NCBI GenBank assembly: GCA_000434055.1
Contig: HF999647.1
Span: forward strand, 222,873 to 230,496
DNA from: Ruminococcus sp. CAG:488
Lineage (GTDB): Bacteria > Bacillota > Clostridia > Oscillospirales > Acutalibacteraceae
Reading direction: 5' to 3'
DNA: 7,624 bases
Made by a program: the position numbers and the translations under genes. Shown in pieces: positions 1-6,354 of this stretch. The first letter of the stretch is position 1. Each line of letters opens with the position of its first letter. The notes beneath the pieces were generated by a model that worked only from the letters and a program-made list of their open reading frames with translations, had not been told where the DNA came from and searched no databases.

Positions 1-273
1 AAAAAGCGTTGTGTATCTCTCTTGGAGAATTTCGTCACGGTCAACGACACAGAACGATACCCTTGGATTCTTTTTTAATGCGTCGAGCTTATGCCCTGTT
101 TTTGCACAGTGGAGATAAATTTTACCGTCCGTGTAGTAATAATTTATCGGAACGGTATAGGGATAGCCGCCGTCACCTAAAACGGCAAGCACTCCCGTTT
201 TGCCTCGAAGAAGAATGTCTTCACAATCCTCTTTTGAGAGCTGTTGCTTAATTCTTCTCATTTCTCTAAACAA
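1..273 (-). CDS. Pyridoxamine 5'-phosphate oxidase / NimA-like flavin protein, N-terminal part (cut by window edge)
   Basis: The first 91 codons of a leftward gene are present; the rest lies outside the window. The translation opens MFREMRRIKQQLSK and continues with GVLAVLGDGGYPYTVPINY and IYLHCAKTGHKLDALKKNP. This is the usual start and core of the split-beta-barrel PPOX family that includes 5-nitroimidazole resistance (Nim) proteins, normally about 155 residues long. Family members bind FMN or a related flavin in the cytosol; several are thought to be oxidoreductases of unknown natural substrate. The His-Cys-Ala-x-x-Gly-His-Lys stretch (residues 55-62) is the typical conserved signature. 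I chose TTG at 271-273 as start because AAGGCGG lies 8 bases upstream and because homologues usually begin MFREMRRK; ATG at 259-261 is a weaker alternative. It follows the sirtuin gene by 13 bases, so the two probably share a message. The family call is strong; the exact activity cannot be stated. Confidence 0.85.
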   Translation of the reverse strand, partial: MFREMRRIKQQLSKEDCEDILLRGKTGVLAVLGDGGYPYTVPINYYYTDGKIYLHCAKTGHKLDALKKNPRVSFCVVDRDEILQERYTTLF

Positions 274-281
274 ATAAATCA

Positions 282-288
282 CCGCCTT
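282..288 (-). promoter_or_regulatory. Ribosome binding site for the PPOX-like gene, overlapping the sirtuin stop codon
   Basis: On the minus strand the bases read AAGGCGG, followed by 8 bases and then TTG. The site shares two bases with the sirtuin stop codon (287-289). Its distance fits the TTG start at 273 and is too long (20 bases) for the ATG at 261, so it decides the start. Overlap with the upstream stop suggests translational coupling. Confidence 0.65.
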
Positions 289-1030
289 AAATTTTTTCTT
301 TAATGCTTCCCAAAACCTGACCGATGCTGTCTCTGAAAACAAGATCGGCGTTTGAGTCAAGGTCGGTTTTTCCTTTGTTGATAAGCACAATGTTTGAACC
401 CTGGAAATAACGGATATACATAGCCGCAGGATAAACGGCGAGAGATGTGCCGCCGATAATGAGCAAATCTGCCGTTGAGATTTCACTGATTGCGTTTTCA
501 ACTGTTTTTTCATTAAGAGGCTCTTCATAAAGAACAACCTCGGGTCGAACAAGTCCGCCGCATTTTTCGCAGCAAGGAACCTTACCCTTGAGAGATTTCA
601 GCTTTTCGAGCGGATAAGGTTTGCCGCACTCCATGCAATAGTGAACAGCCGTCGTTCCGTGCAGCTCAATTACGTTTTTGCTGCCTGCCTTTTGATGAAG
701 TCCGTCAATGTTCTGCGTTATGACGGAGGAGAGCTTACCTTTTTTCTCCATTTCGGCAAGGACAATATGTGCCGTGTTCGGCTCAACGTTCATTTCAAGA
801 AAATATTTATAATAGAAATCATAAAAAATATCGGGTTTTGAAATAAAGAAGCTGTGACTTAAAATCGTCTCCGGAGATACGCCGTATTCACGCACGGTGT
901 TGTAAAGACCGTCCTTGCTTCGGTAGTCCTTAACTCCGCTTTCGGTTGAGACGCCTGCTCCGCCGAAGAAAACCGTTTTGGAAGAATTGTTTATCATTTC
1001 GGCAAACTTATCGATTTTTTTATTGTCCAT
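287..1030 (-). CDS. SIR2-family NAD-dependent protein deacylase (sirtuin)
   Basis: A complete 247-residue sirtuin, the usual size for the bacterial catalytic core. It should remove acyl groups from lysines in cytosolic proteins, using NAD and releasing nicotinamide and O-acyl-ADP-ribose. Visible motifs are GAGVSTESG (residues 24-32, NAD binding), TQNIDGLH (105-112), the catalytic His124 in IELHG, two zinc CxxC pairs (C132/C135 and C154/C157), and GGTSLAVYPAA (193-203). The usual GIPDFRS is GVKDYRS here. The position matching the desuccinylase Tyr-x-x-Arg (Y92/R95 of E. coli CobB) appears to be Tyr70-x-x-Tyr73, which argues for deacetylase rather than desuccinylase activity, though this is inference from alignment by eye. 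ATG at 1028-1030 is preceded by AAGGGGTG with a 6-base gap. It is the first gene of a leftward unit with the PPOX-like gene. I use no cobB or sirT symbol because the subfamily is unclear. Confidence 0.95.
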   Translation of the reverse strand: MDNKKIDKFAEMINNSSKTVFFGGAGVSTESGVKDYRSKDGLYNTVREYGVSPETILSHSFFISKPDIFYDFYYKYFLEMNVEPNTAHIVLAEMEKKGKLSSVITQNIDGLHQKAGSKNVIELHGTTAVHYCMECGKPYPLEKLKSLKGKVPCCEKCGGLVRPEVVLYEEPLNEKTVENAISEISTADLLIIGGTSLAVYPAAMYIRYFQGSNIVLINKGKTDLDSNADLVFRDSIGQVLGSIKEKI

Positions 1031-1036
1031 TCAAAT

Positions 1037-1044
1037 CACCCCTT
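1037..1044 (-). promoter_or_regulatory. Ribosome binding site of the sirtuin gene
   Basis: The minus strand reads AAGGGGTG, followed by 6 bases before the ATG. This supports the chosen start of the sirtuin gene. Confidence 0.75.
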
Positions 1045-1072
1045 GTTTAATCTTTGATTATCTGTACTGAAA

Positions 1073-1101
1073 ATTATAGCATATAAATAAAGAAATATCA
1101 A
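1073..1101 (-). promoter_or_regulatory. Sigma-A-type promoter for the leftward sirtuin/PPOX unit
   Basis: On the minus strand, TTGATA (1096-1101) and a perfect TATAAT (1073-1078) are separated by exactly 17 bases. A TG one base before the -10 (TGCTATAAT) makes it an extended -10. Transcription would start near 1066, giving a leader of about 36 bases with no obvious structure. Confidence 0.8.
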
Positions 1102-1133
1102 ATTCGCAAATGAAACTCGGCATAATTCGCAAA
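1101..1133. repeat. Direct repeat AATTCGCAAA between the divergent promoters, possible operator
   Basis: The ten-base word AATTCGCAAA occurs at 1101-1110 and again at 1124-1133, a 23-base step or about two helical turns. The first copy abuts the -35 box of the leftward promoter. The second lies about 28 bases before the rightward -35. An outer ATTCG (1125-1129) and CGAAT (1150-1154) also form a loose inverted pair. In such AT-rich DNA this could be chance; a shared regulator site is possible but unproven. Confidence 0.35.
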
Positions 1134-1160
1134 AAAATTTGAAATATGTCGAATCATTCA

Positions 1161-1189
1161 TTGACTTTACCTTTTTAAATTAGTATAAT
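1161..1189 (+). promoter_or_regulatory. Sigma-A-type promoter for the rightward glycosyltransferase operon
   Basis: TTGACT (1161-1166) and a perfect TATAAT (1184-1189) are separated by 17 bases. Transcription would begin around 1196, leaving a leader of about 46 bases before the ATG at 1242. No further promoter is obvious in the short gaps downstream, so this probably drives all the rightward genes. Confidence 0.8.
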
Positions 1190-1230
1190 ATTTTTTATAT
1201 AATCGGGTTATGTTTTTAGAAATCGGCATC

Positions 1231-1235
1231 GGAGG
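1231..1235 (+). promoter_or_regulatory. Ribosome binding site of the glycosyltransferase gene
   Basis: GGAGG lies 6 bases before the ATG at 1242, a near-ideal site that fixes this start. Confidence 0.8.
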
Positions 1236-1241
1236 TAGGGC

Positions 1242-2423
1242 ATGAAAAATGTGCTTATAGTCAGCCATTGTATGGAGCTGGGCGGAGCAGAAAGAGCGTT
1301 GCTCGGCCTTCTCGATGCTTTTGACTGTAATAAATATAATATTGAGCTTTTTCTTCTGCGCCACACCGGAGAACTGATGAAATATATTCCCGAAAAGGTC
1401 AAGCTTCTGCCGGAAAATAAGAGCTATTCCTCACTTGCCGTTCCGCTTGCCGACGTTATAAAAAAAGGCGCATTCGGCGTTGCTCTCGGCAGATATGAGG
1501 GCAAAAAAAAGGCGGCGAAGTTTGCCGATGAGCACAGCTTTAAAAGCAGTGAATATGTTTTCATTGAATACAGCCACAAATACACCGTGCGCCATATGCC
1601 GATGATATCCGAAAAGGATTACGATCTTGTGATCAGTTTTTTGACGCCGCATTATTTTGCAGCGGAGAAAACCAGGGCAAAGAAAAAAATCGCATGGATT
1701 CATACGGATTATTCGTTCATTGAAATTGATGTTGAATCAGAGCTGAAAATGTGGTCGGCATATGATAAAATAATTGCCGTTTCGGAGAGCGGAAAAGAAG
1801 CGTTTGTAAAAACTTTTCCGTCGCTTTCCGACAGGGTGGAGGTTATCGAAAATATTCACCCGGCAGAATTTATAAAAACACAGGCGAATGAATTCGACGT
1901 GACGAACGAAATGCCGGATGATGGGTATATAAAATTCCTTTCGGTCGGACGTTACTGCGATGCGAAGAATTTTGACAACGTGCCCGAAATCTGTTCGATG
2001 CTCAACAATGTCAAGTGGTATATAATCGGCTACGGTGCAGACGAAGAAATAATTAAGAGAAAAATCGCCGAGTTTGGTATGCAGGACAGGGTTATCCTTC
2101 TCGGGAAAAAAACGAACCCGTACCCTTATTTTAAGGCTTGTGATTTTTATATTCAGCCTTCGCGCTATGAGGGTAATGCTGTCACTGTCAACGAAGCGCT
2201 GATACTTGGCAAGCTCGTTGCAATAACGAACTATGCTACGGCGAAAAGCCAGATAAACAACGGGGTCGACGGTGTGATTGTTCCGCTTGAAAACAAGGAA
2301 TGTGCCGAGGGCCTTACGAAATTTTTGAACGACAAAGAGCTTCAAAAAAGAATAATTGAAAATTTAAAAATCACCGATTTCTCAAAATCGGCTGAAATAG
2401 AAAAAATATATGGACTTATCTGA
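1242..2423 (+). CDS. GT4-type glycosyltransferase (GT-B fold)
   Basis: A 393-residue cytosolic enzyme of the GT-B class, the usual length. It should transfer a sugar from a nucleotide-sugar donor to a glycan or lipid-linked acceptor; donor and acceptor cannot be read from the sequence. The N-terminal acceptor domain opens with a Rossmann strand and the LGGAERALL motif (residues 13-21), and carries His154 in AWIHTDY. The C-terminal donor domain begins near residue 230 with KFLSVGRY (231-238), then WYIIGYGADEE, VILLGKK, and the family's E-x7-E pair (Glu310 and Glu318 in YEGNAVTVNEAL). There is no signal peptide or membrane segment. It is the first gene of the rightward unit. Its TGA overlaps the ribosome site of the mannosidase gene, so the two are probably translationally coupled. 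Enzymes of this kind are common in capsule and exopolysaccharide clusters, but no flippase, polymerase or second transferase is visible here. Confidence 0.92.
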   Translation: MKNVLIVSHCMELGGAERALLGLLDAFDCNKYNIELFLLRHTGELMKYIPEKVKLLPENKSYSSLAVPLADVIKKGAFGVALGRYEGKKKAAKFADEHSFKSSEYVFIEYSHKYTVRHMPMISEKDYDLVISFLTPHYFAAEKTRAKKKIAWIHTDYSFIEIDVESELKMWSAYDKIIAVSESGKEAFVKTFPSLSDRVEVIENIHPAEFIKTQANEFDVTNEMPDDGYIKFLSVGRYCDAKNFDNVPEICSMLNNVKWYIIGYGADEEIIKRKIAEFGMQDRVILLGKKTNPYPYFKACDFYIQPSRYEGNAVTVNEALILGKLVAITNYATAKSQINNGVDGVIVPLENKECAEGLTKFLNDKELQKRIIENLKITDFSKSAEIEKIYGLI

Positions 2424-2427
2424 GGAG
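2422..2427 (+). promoter_or_regulatory. Ribosome binding site that fixes the GH38 start at 2434
   Basis: GAGGAG overlaps the glycosyltransferase stop (2421-2423) and stands 6 bases before ATG 2434. The in-frame ATG at 2410, eight codons earlier, lies inside the transferase gene and has only A/T-rich sequence before it, so 2434 is preferred. Confidence 0.8.
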
Positions 2428-2433
2428 CAGCAA

Positions 2434-5400
2434 ATGAACAATTTTCTTGACAAAAGAATCGGCGAAGTAATAAAGCAGCTTGAAAAATATATCACGCCTG
2501 TCAGAATTCCGATAAACGGCTGGCTGACAACGGAGTGCGGCTATAAAAACGGCAATGTTGTCCCGTCGCCTGATGAGGGCGAGTGGCGTGAATTCGGTGA
2601 AACGGAGCGCTGGGGCATGAAGCCGGAGGAACACAGATGGTTTTTCAAACACATTGAAATTCCGCAGGAGCTCAAAAGCAAGGATCTTGAGCTGTATGTT
2701 TCTTCTACCGATGTCTATGATGAGGACTGGGAGCCGCAGTTTATGGTTTATCTTGACGGTAAGCTTATACGCGGAATGGATACAAAACACAGATATGTTA
2801 AGCTTGACAGCAACAGGAACGGCTACGACGTTCATGTTTACGCTTATTCTCAGCCGTCGGGAAAAAGAACGGACTTTTTTGCTCAGCTTTGCCAATTTAA
2901 CCGTGAGGTTGAAAAGCTTTATTATAATCTTAAAGCGCCCTACAGAATTCTTTATTATACGGACGAGAGCACAAAGGAATATGCCGATGTAAGAGAATAT
3001 TTAAACACGGCAATCAATTATATCAATTGGTGCGCTCCGATGTCGGAGGAGTTTCTGCGTTCGGTTGATGCGGCGAACGAATATCTCATGGCGGAGTTTT
3101 ACGGAAAATACTGTCACGATCAGGATATAAAAATAAGCGTGATCGGTCATACTCATATCGATGTTGCATGGCGATGGACTCTCGCTCAGACGAGGGAAAA
3201 GGTTCAGCGTACCTTTGGCAGTGTTATTGAAATGATGAAAAAATATCCCGATTACAAATTTATGTCAAGTCAGCCGCAGCTTTTGAAATTCCTCAAAGAG
3301 GAAAGCCCCGAAATGTATGACGAGGTTAAAAAACTTGTCAAGGAAAAACGCATTGAGCTTGAGGGGTCGATGTGGCTTGAAGCCGACTGTAATCTTACGA
3401 GCGGTGAAAGTCTTGTACGTCAGATCATTTTCGGCAAGCGTTTTTTCAAGGACGAGTTCGGCGTTGACAACAGGATAATCTGGCTGCCCGATGTTTTCGG
3501 TTACAGTGCAGCCATGCCGCAGATTATGAAAAAGAGCGGCATTGATAAATTCGTTACATCAAAAATCAGTTGGAACGAGACAAACAGAATGCCTTATGAC
3601 GCATTTATGTGGAAGGGTATTGACGGCTCTGAGGTCTTTTCTTATTTCATGACAGCAATGGAGCTTAATAACAAGGGCGAACTCGACGGCAGCATTGCAA
3701 CATATATACCGATGACAAGAGCATCTTATCTCAAGGGCACATATGACCGTTTCGAGCCGAAAGAGCTTACAAATGAGGTCATGATGCCGTTCGGTCACGG
3801 TGACGGAGGCGGCGGACCGGAGACCGAGAATATTGAATTGCTCGAAAGACTTAAATACGGCGTTGCAAATTGTCCGCAGCCGCACTGGGAGTTCGCAGGC
3901 GAGTTCCTCGAAAGGTTGAGAAAAAAGACCGAGGGTAACAAGAGACTGCCGAAATGGGTCGGTGAGCTTTATCTCGAGTTCCACAGAGGTACATATACTT
4001 CACAGGCGAAGAACAAGAGGAACAACAGAAAGAGCGAGATCCTCTATCAGAAAGCCGAGATGCTTTCATCTATGGCATATAAGCTTTTCGGTGCGAGCTA
4101 TCCGCAGGACAAGCTCAACGGGGGTTGGGAGTGTATTCTTCTTAACCAGTTCCATGACATTATCCCCGGCTCGTCAATTCGTTCCGTTTATGAGCAATGT
4201 GACAAGGATTATGCAAAAATTGCCGAAATCGGTCACAAGGCGGAGAGCGACGCATATAATACCGTAATATCAAATATAAAAACCGACGGAGGAACAGTTG
4301 TCTTCAATTCAAATTCATTCACGGATAACGGATTTCTTAACTACGAGGGAAAGACCTACCGTGTGAACGGAATACCTGCCAAGGGATATAAGGTGGTTAA
4401 GCTTGACGAATACAAGTCATCTTACAAGCTTGACGGAAAGCATCTTGAAACCTCGAATTATATCGTTGAATTCAACGACGAATATGTAATCACAAGGCTT
4501 TACGATAAGATAAACGACCGTGAAGTGCTTCGTGAGGGCGGCAGAGCTAATTATATTGAAGCGTTTGAAGATTTTCCTTATTCATATGACGCATGGGAGC
4601 TTTCAAACTATTATACGGAGAAGAAGTACGAGATAAACGATGTTTCCTCGGTTGAATTTATCGACGAGGGTGCACGCTTCGGCTTCAGTATTAAAAGAAA
4701 GTTCTACAAGTCGGATTTCAGCCAGAAGATTTGGTTCTATGACAACAGCGCAAGAATCGACTTTGATACCCATGCCGATTGGCATCAGGAGCACATTATG
4801 GTCAAGGCGGCTTTTGATATTGATATCAATTCCGATAAGGCAACCTACGAAATTCAGTTCGGCTCGGTTGAGCGCCCGACGCATAAAAACACAAGCTGGG
4901 ATGCGGCGAGGTTTGAGGTCTGCGGACATAAGTACATGGATATTTCCGATTACGGATACGGAGTGAGCCTTCTCAATGACTGTAAGTATGGCCACAATGT
5001 TGACAACGGCACAATGAAGCTTTCGCTTTTTAAGTGTGCGACCTATCCCGATCCAGATGCAGACAAAGGGGATCATATTTTCACGTATTCCCTGTTCCCT
5101 CATGCGGGTAATTACAGGGAGGCAGGCACGGTTCAGCTTGCTTATGAGATAAACAATCCGCTTGAGGCTTTCCCGATAGAGAAACGGGACGGTACCCTTC
5201 CCGAGGAGTATTCGTTTGTTTCATGCGACAAGGATAATTTCATTGTTGAAACAGTGAAAAAAGCCGAAAGAGGCAATGATATTATTGTCCGCGGCTATGA
5301 AAGCTATAACAAGAGAACAGATGTAACGCTTCACTTTGGCTTTGACATAAATGAAGCAACTGTTTGCGACCTTCTCGAAAGAGACATCAAAAAGCTGGTA

Positions 5401-5466
5401 ATTGAAAACAATTCCGTAAGCTTCACGGCAAAACCTTTTGAAATTATTACAATAAAAGTAAACTGA
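2434..5466 (+). CDS. Glycoside hydrolase family 38 alpha-mannosidase, cytosolic
   Basis: A 1010-residue enzyme, typical for bacterial and Ams1-like GH38 proteins. It should cleave terminal alpha-linked mannose by a retaining, metal-dependent mechanism. Residues 1 to about 225 form an N-terminal beta-rich region (aromatic stretch ERWGMKPEEHRWFFKHIEIP). The catalytic domain then opens with IGHTHIDVAWRW, giving metal ligands His241 and Asp243. Asp353 in IWLPDVFGY matches the catalytic nucleophile, GHGDGGGGPE (454-463) is a conserved family motif, and His574 in NQFHDIIPGSS matches the last zinc ligand. The remaining third is the beta-sandwich C-terminal region. No signal peptide is present, so the substrate must be inside the cell. 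A mannosidase behind a glycosyltransferase suggests trimming or turnover of a mannosylated product; import of host glycan fragments is an alternative, but no transporter is seen. Linkage specificity cannot be told. All catalytic residues appear intact. Confidence 0.95.
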   Translation: MNNFLDKRIGEVIKQLEKYITPVRIPINGWLTTECGYKNGNVVPSPDEGEWREFGETERWGMKPEEHRWFFKHIEIPQELKSKDLELYVSSTDVYDEDWEPQFMVYLDGKLIRGMDTKHRYVKLDSNRNGYDVHVYAYSQPSGKRTDFFAQLCQFNREVEKLYYNLKAPYRILYYTDESTKEYADVREYLNTAINYINWCAPMSEEFLRSVDAANEYLMAEFYGKYCHDQDIKISVIGHTHIDVAWRWTLAQTREKVQRTFGSVIEMMKKYPDYKFMSSQPQLLKFLKEESPEMYDEVKKLVKEKRIELEGSMWLEADCNLTSGESLVRQIIFGKRFFKDEFGVDNRIIWLPDVFGYSAAMPQIMKKSGIDKFVTSKISWNETNRMPYDAFMWKGIDGSEVFSYFMTAMELNNKGELDGSIATYIPMTRASYLKGTYDRFEPKELTNEVMMPFGHGDGGGGPETENIELLERLKYGVANCPQPHWEFAGEFLERLRKKTEGNKRLPKWVGELYLEFHRGTYTSQAKNKRNNRKSEILYQKAEMLSSMAYKLFGASYPQDKLNGGWECILLNQFHDIIPGSSIRSVYEQCDKDYAKIAEIGHKAESDAYNTVISNIKTDGGTVVFNSNSFTDNGFLNYEGKTYRVNGIPAKGYKVVKLDEYKSSYKLDGKHLETSNYIVEFNDEYVITRLYDKINDREVLREGGRANYIEAFEDFPYSYDAWELSNYYTEKKYEINDVSSVEFIDEGARFGFSIKRKFYKSDFSQKIWFYDNSARIDFDTHADWHQEHIMVKAAFDIDINSDKATYEIQFGSVERPTHKNTSWDAARFEVCGHKYMDISDYGYGVSLLNDCKYGHNVDNGTMKLSLFKCATYPDPDADKGDHIFTYSLFPHAGNYREAGTVQLAYEINNPLEAFPIEKRDGTLPEEYSFVSCDKDNFIVETVKKAERGNDIIVRGYESYNKRTDVTLHFGFDINEATVCDLLERDIKKLVIENNSVSFTAKPFEIITIKVN

Positions 5467-5469
5467 AAA

Positions 5470-5475
5470 AGAGGG
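5470..5475 (+). promoter_or_regulatory. Ribosome binding site that fixes the start of the secreted protein at 5482
   Basis: AGAGGG sits directly against the ATG at 5476 but 6 bases before the in-frame ATG at 5482. The second is therefore the likely start, and it also gives a better signal peptide (Met-Arg-Arg-Ser-Phe-Lys, then a hydrophobic run). Confidence 0.7.
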
Positions 5476-5481
5476 ATGGAG

Positions 5482-6354
5482 ATGCGCAGGTCTTTTAAAA
5501 TAATAATTATTTTAATGATTATTTCTGCCATTCTCTGTTCATCAGCGTCAACAGCCATTGCAATCTCGGATAATGCGCTTTGGGAGGAGGCTGAGCTTTG
5601 TCCGTTTCTTGAGGCGGGCGAAGAATCAAACAGCGATCTTTGCTTCGCAGCGGTTAAGGTGAAATATGACCGAAGCATAAATCGTATTTATCTCTTGTTT
5701 ACGTTTGAATTTAATGAATTCAACAACATTGAATCCTGCGGCGTGATAATGAATTTTAACGGGATGGGCAATATAAAGATGATGTGTGACGGTACGGCGG
5801 ATTATGACAGCAATGTCTATTTCGCCGAGCTTGAAGATGAGCTTCACGATGTTCACAGCAAAAACGTTCTGCTTGAGACAACGGTCGGTATAAAGAGCGG
5901 AGTGCCGGAGAATGTCATTATGAACGTCAATGTGATCGATACAAACGGAGTGAAGTCGAATACATACAATGTTGATATCACTGAGGACGAAGAACCTATC
6001 GGTTATGCAGACGAGGCCGCAATAATGGATTCCGGCGAGAGAGATGCCAAGGTCAAGACCGCTAAAGTGAGAACCACAAAGATTAAAACCACAAAGCACA
6101 AAACCACAAAGCGCAAAACAACAAAGCCAAAGAAATCAAGAACTGGCAAAGCCGCAGATAATGACAGCGAAAACGAAGACGAGATGTCTCAGGCAGTTAT
6201 AGATTCAGGTATAGGCAACGAAGTTGAGATAAATAACAGAAGAAAGAAACTGATGCTGGCATTGGGTGTCGCGGCGACGCTTGTTGCGGTTGCGGCAGGT
6301 TGTACGGCAGGAATAAAAAACAGGAAAAATGATAAAGACGGAGGGCATGAATAA
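5482..6354 (+). CDS. Secreted, membrane-anchored protein with a TTK repeat stalk; family not recognised
   Basis: I do not recognise this 290-residue protein. It begins with a clear signal peptide: MRRSFK, a hydrophobic run of about 13 residues, and a likely cleavage after Ala27 in STAIA-IS. Residues 30 to about 165 look like alternating beta strands (for example NRIYLLFTFEFNE, CGVIMNFNGMG, VIMNVNVIDTNG). The order suggests a small beta-sandwich such as a CBM9 or DOMON type domain, which is inference only. A charged, low-complexity stalk follows, with five 5-residue repeats TTKxK (residues 193-217) and an acidic stretch near 220-232. A probable membrane helix (about 257-278) lies between RRKK and a 12-residue polar tail. 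The likely form is a surface domain on a stalk held in the membrane; positive charges on both sides of the helix leave the orientation open. There is no LPxTG motif. It follows the mannosidase by 15 bases and overlaps the next gene by one base. Confidence 0.85.
   Translation: MRRSFKIIIILMIISAILCSSASTAIAISDNALWEEAELCPFLEAGEESNSDLCFAAVKVKYDRSINRIYLLFTFEFNEFNNIESCGVIMNFNGMGNIKMMCDGTADYDSNVYFAELEDELHDVHSKNVLLETTVGIKSGVPENVIMNVNVIDTNGVKSNTYNVDITEDEEPIGYADEAAIMDSGERDAKVKTAKVRTTKIKTTKHKTTKRKTTKPKKSRTGKAADNDSENEDEMSQAVIDSGIGNEVEINNRRKKLMLALGVAATLVAVAAGCTAGIKNRKNDKDGGHE
6058..6132 (+). repeat. 15-base in-frame tandem repeat encoding T-[TA]-K-x-[KR]
   Basis: Five 15-base units encode TAKVR, TTKIK, TTKHK, TTKRK and TTKPK. 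The core ACCACAAAG is identical at 6073-6081, 6088-6096 and 6103-6111, and differs slightly at 6118-6126 (ACAACAAAG). Near identity at the DNA level suggests growth by slippage, so copy number may vary between strains. Confidence 0.9.
6340..6345 (+). promoter_or_regulatory. Ribosome binding site for the AroE-AroK-like gene, inside the upstream gene
   Basis: GGAGGG lies 8 bases before ATG 6354 and within the last codons of the secreted-protein gene. Stop and start overlap as TAATG, favouring coupled translation. Confidence 0.75.

Noticed and set aside
9..251. 80-codon plus-strand frame at the left edge
   Set aside because: It is antisense to the PPOX-like gene, whose translation matches a known family; the plus-strand product has no recognisable features or ribosome site.
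1737..2345. 202-codon minus-strand frame inside the glycosyltransferase
   Set aside because: The plus strand encodes clear GT4 motifs here; the antisense product is rich in Arg, Phe and Val with no domain, as expected from a shadow.
4603..5103. 166-codon minus-strand frame inside the mannosidase
   Set aside because: Shadow of the GH38 C-terminal region; no ribosome site or recognisable motif.
5536..5538. Cys19 of the secreted protein as a lipoprotein attachment site
   Set aside because: The residues before it (Ala-Ile-Leu-Cys) lack the small residue at -1 required by a lipobox, and a good signal peptidase I site follows at Ala25-x-Ala27.
5626..6099. 157-codon minus-strand frame within the secreted-protein gene
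   Set aside because: The plus-strand gene has signal peptide, repeat and membrane helix in order and good spacing to its neighbours; the antisense product, rich in Cys, His and Ile, shows no motif.
6058..6132. Tandem repeat as a CRISPR-like array
   Set aside because: Units are 15 bases, contiguous and in frame, with no spacers; it is a protein-coding repeat.
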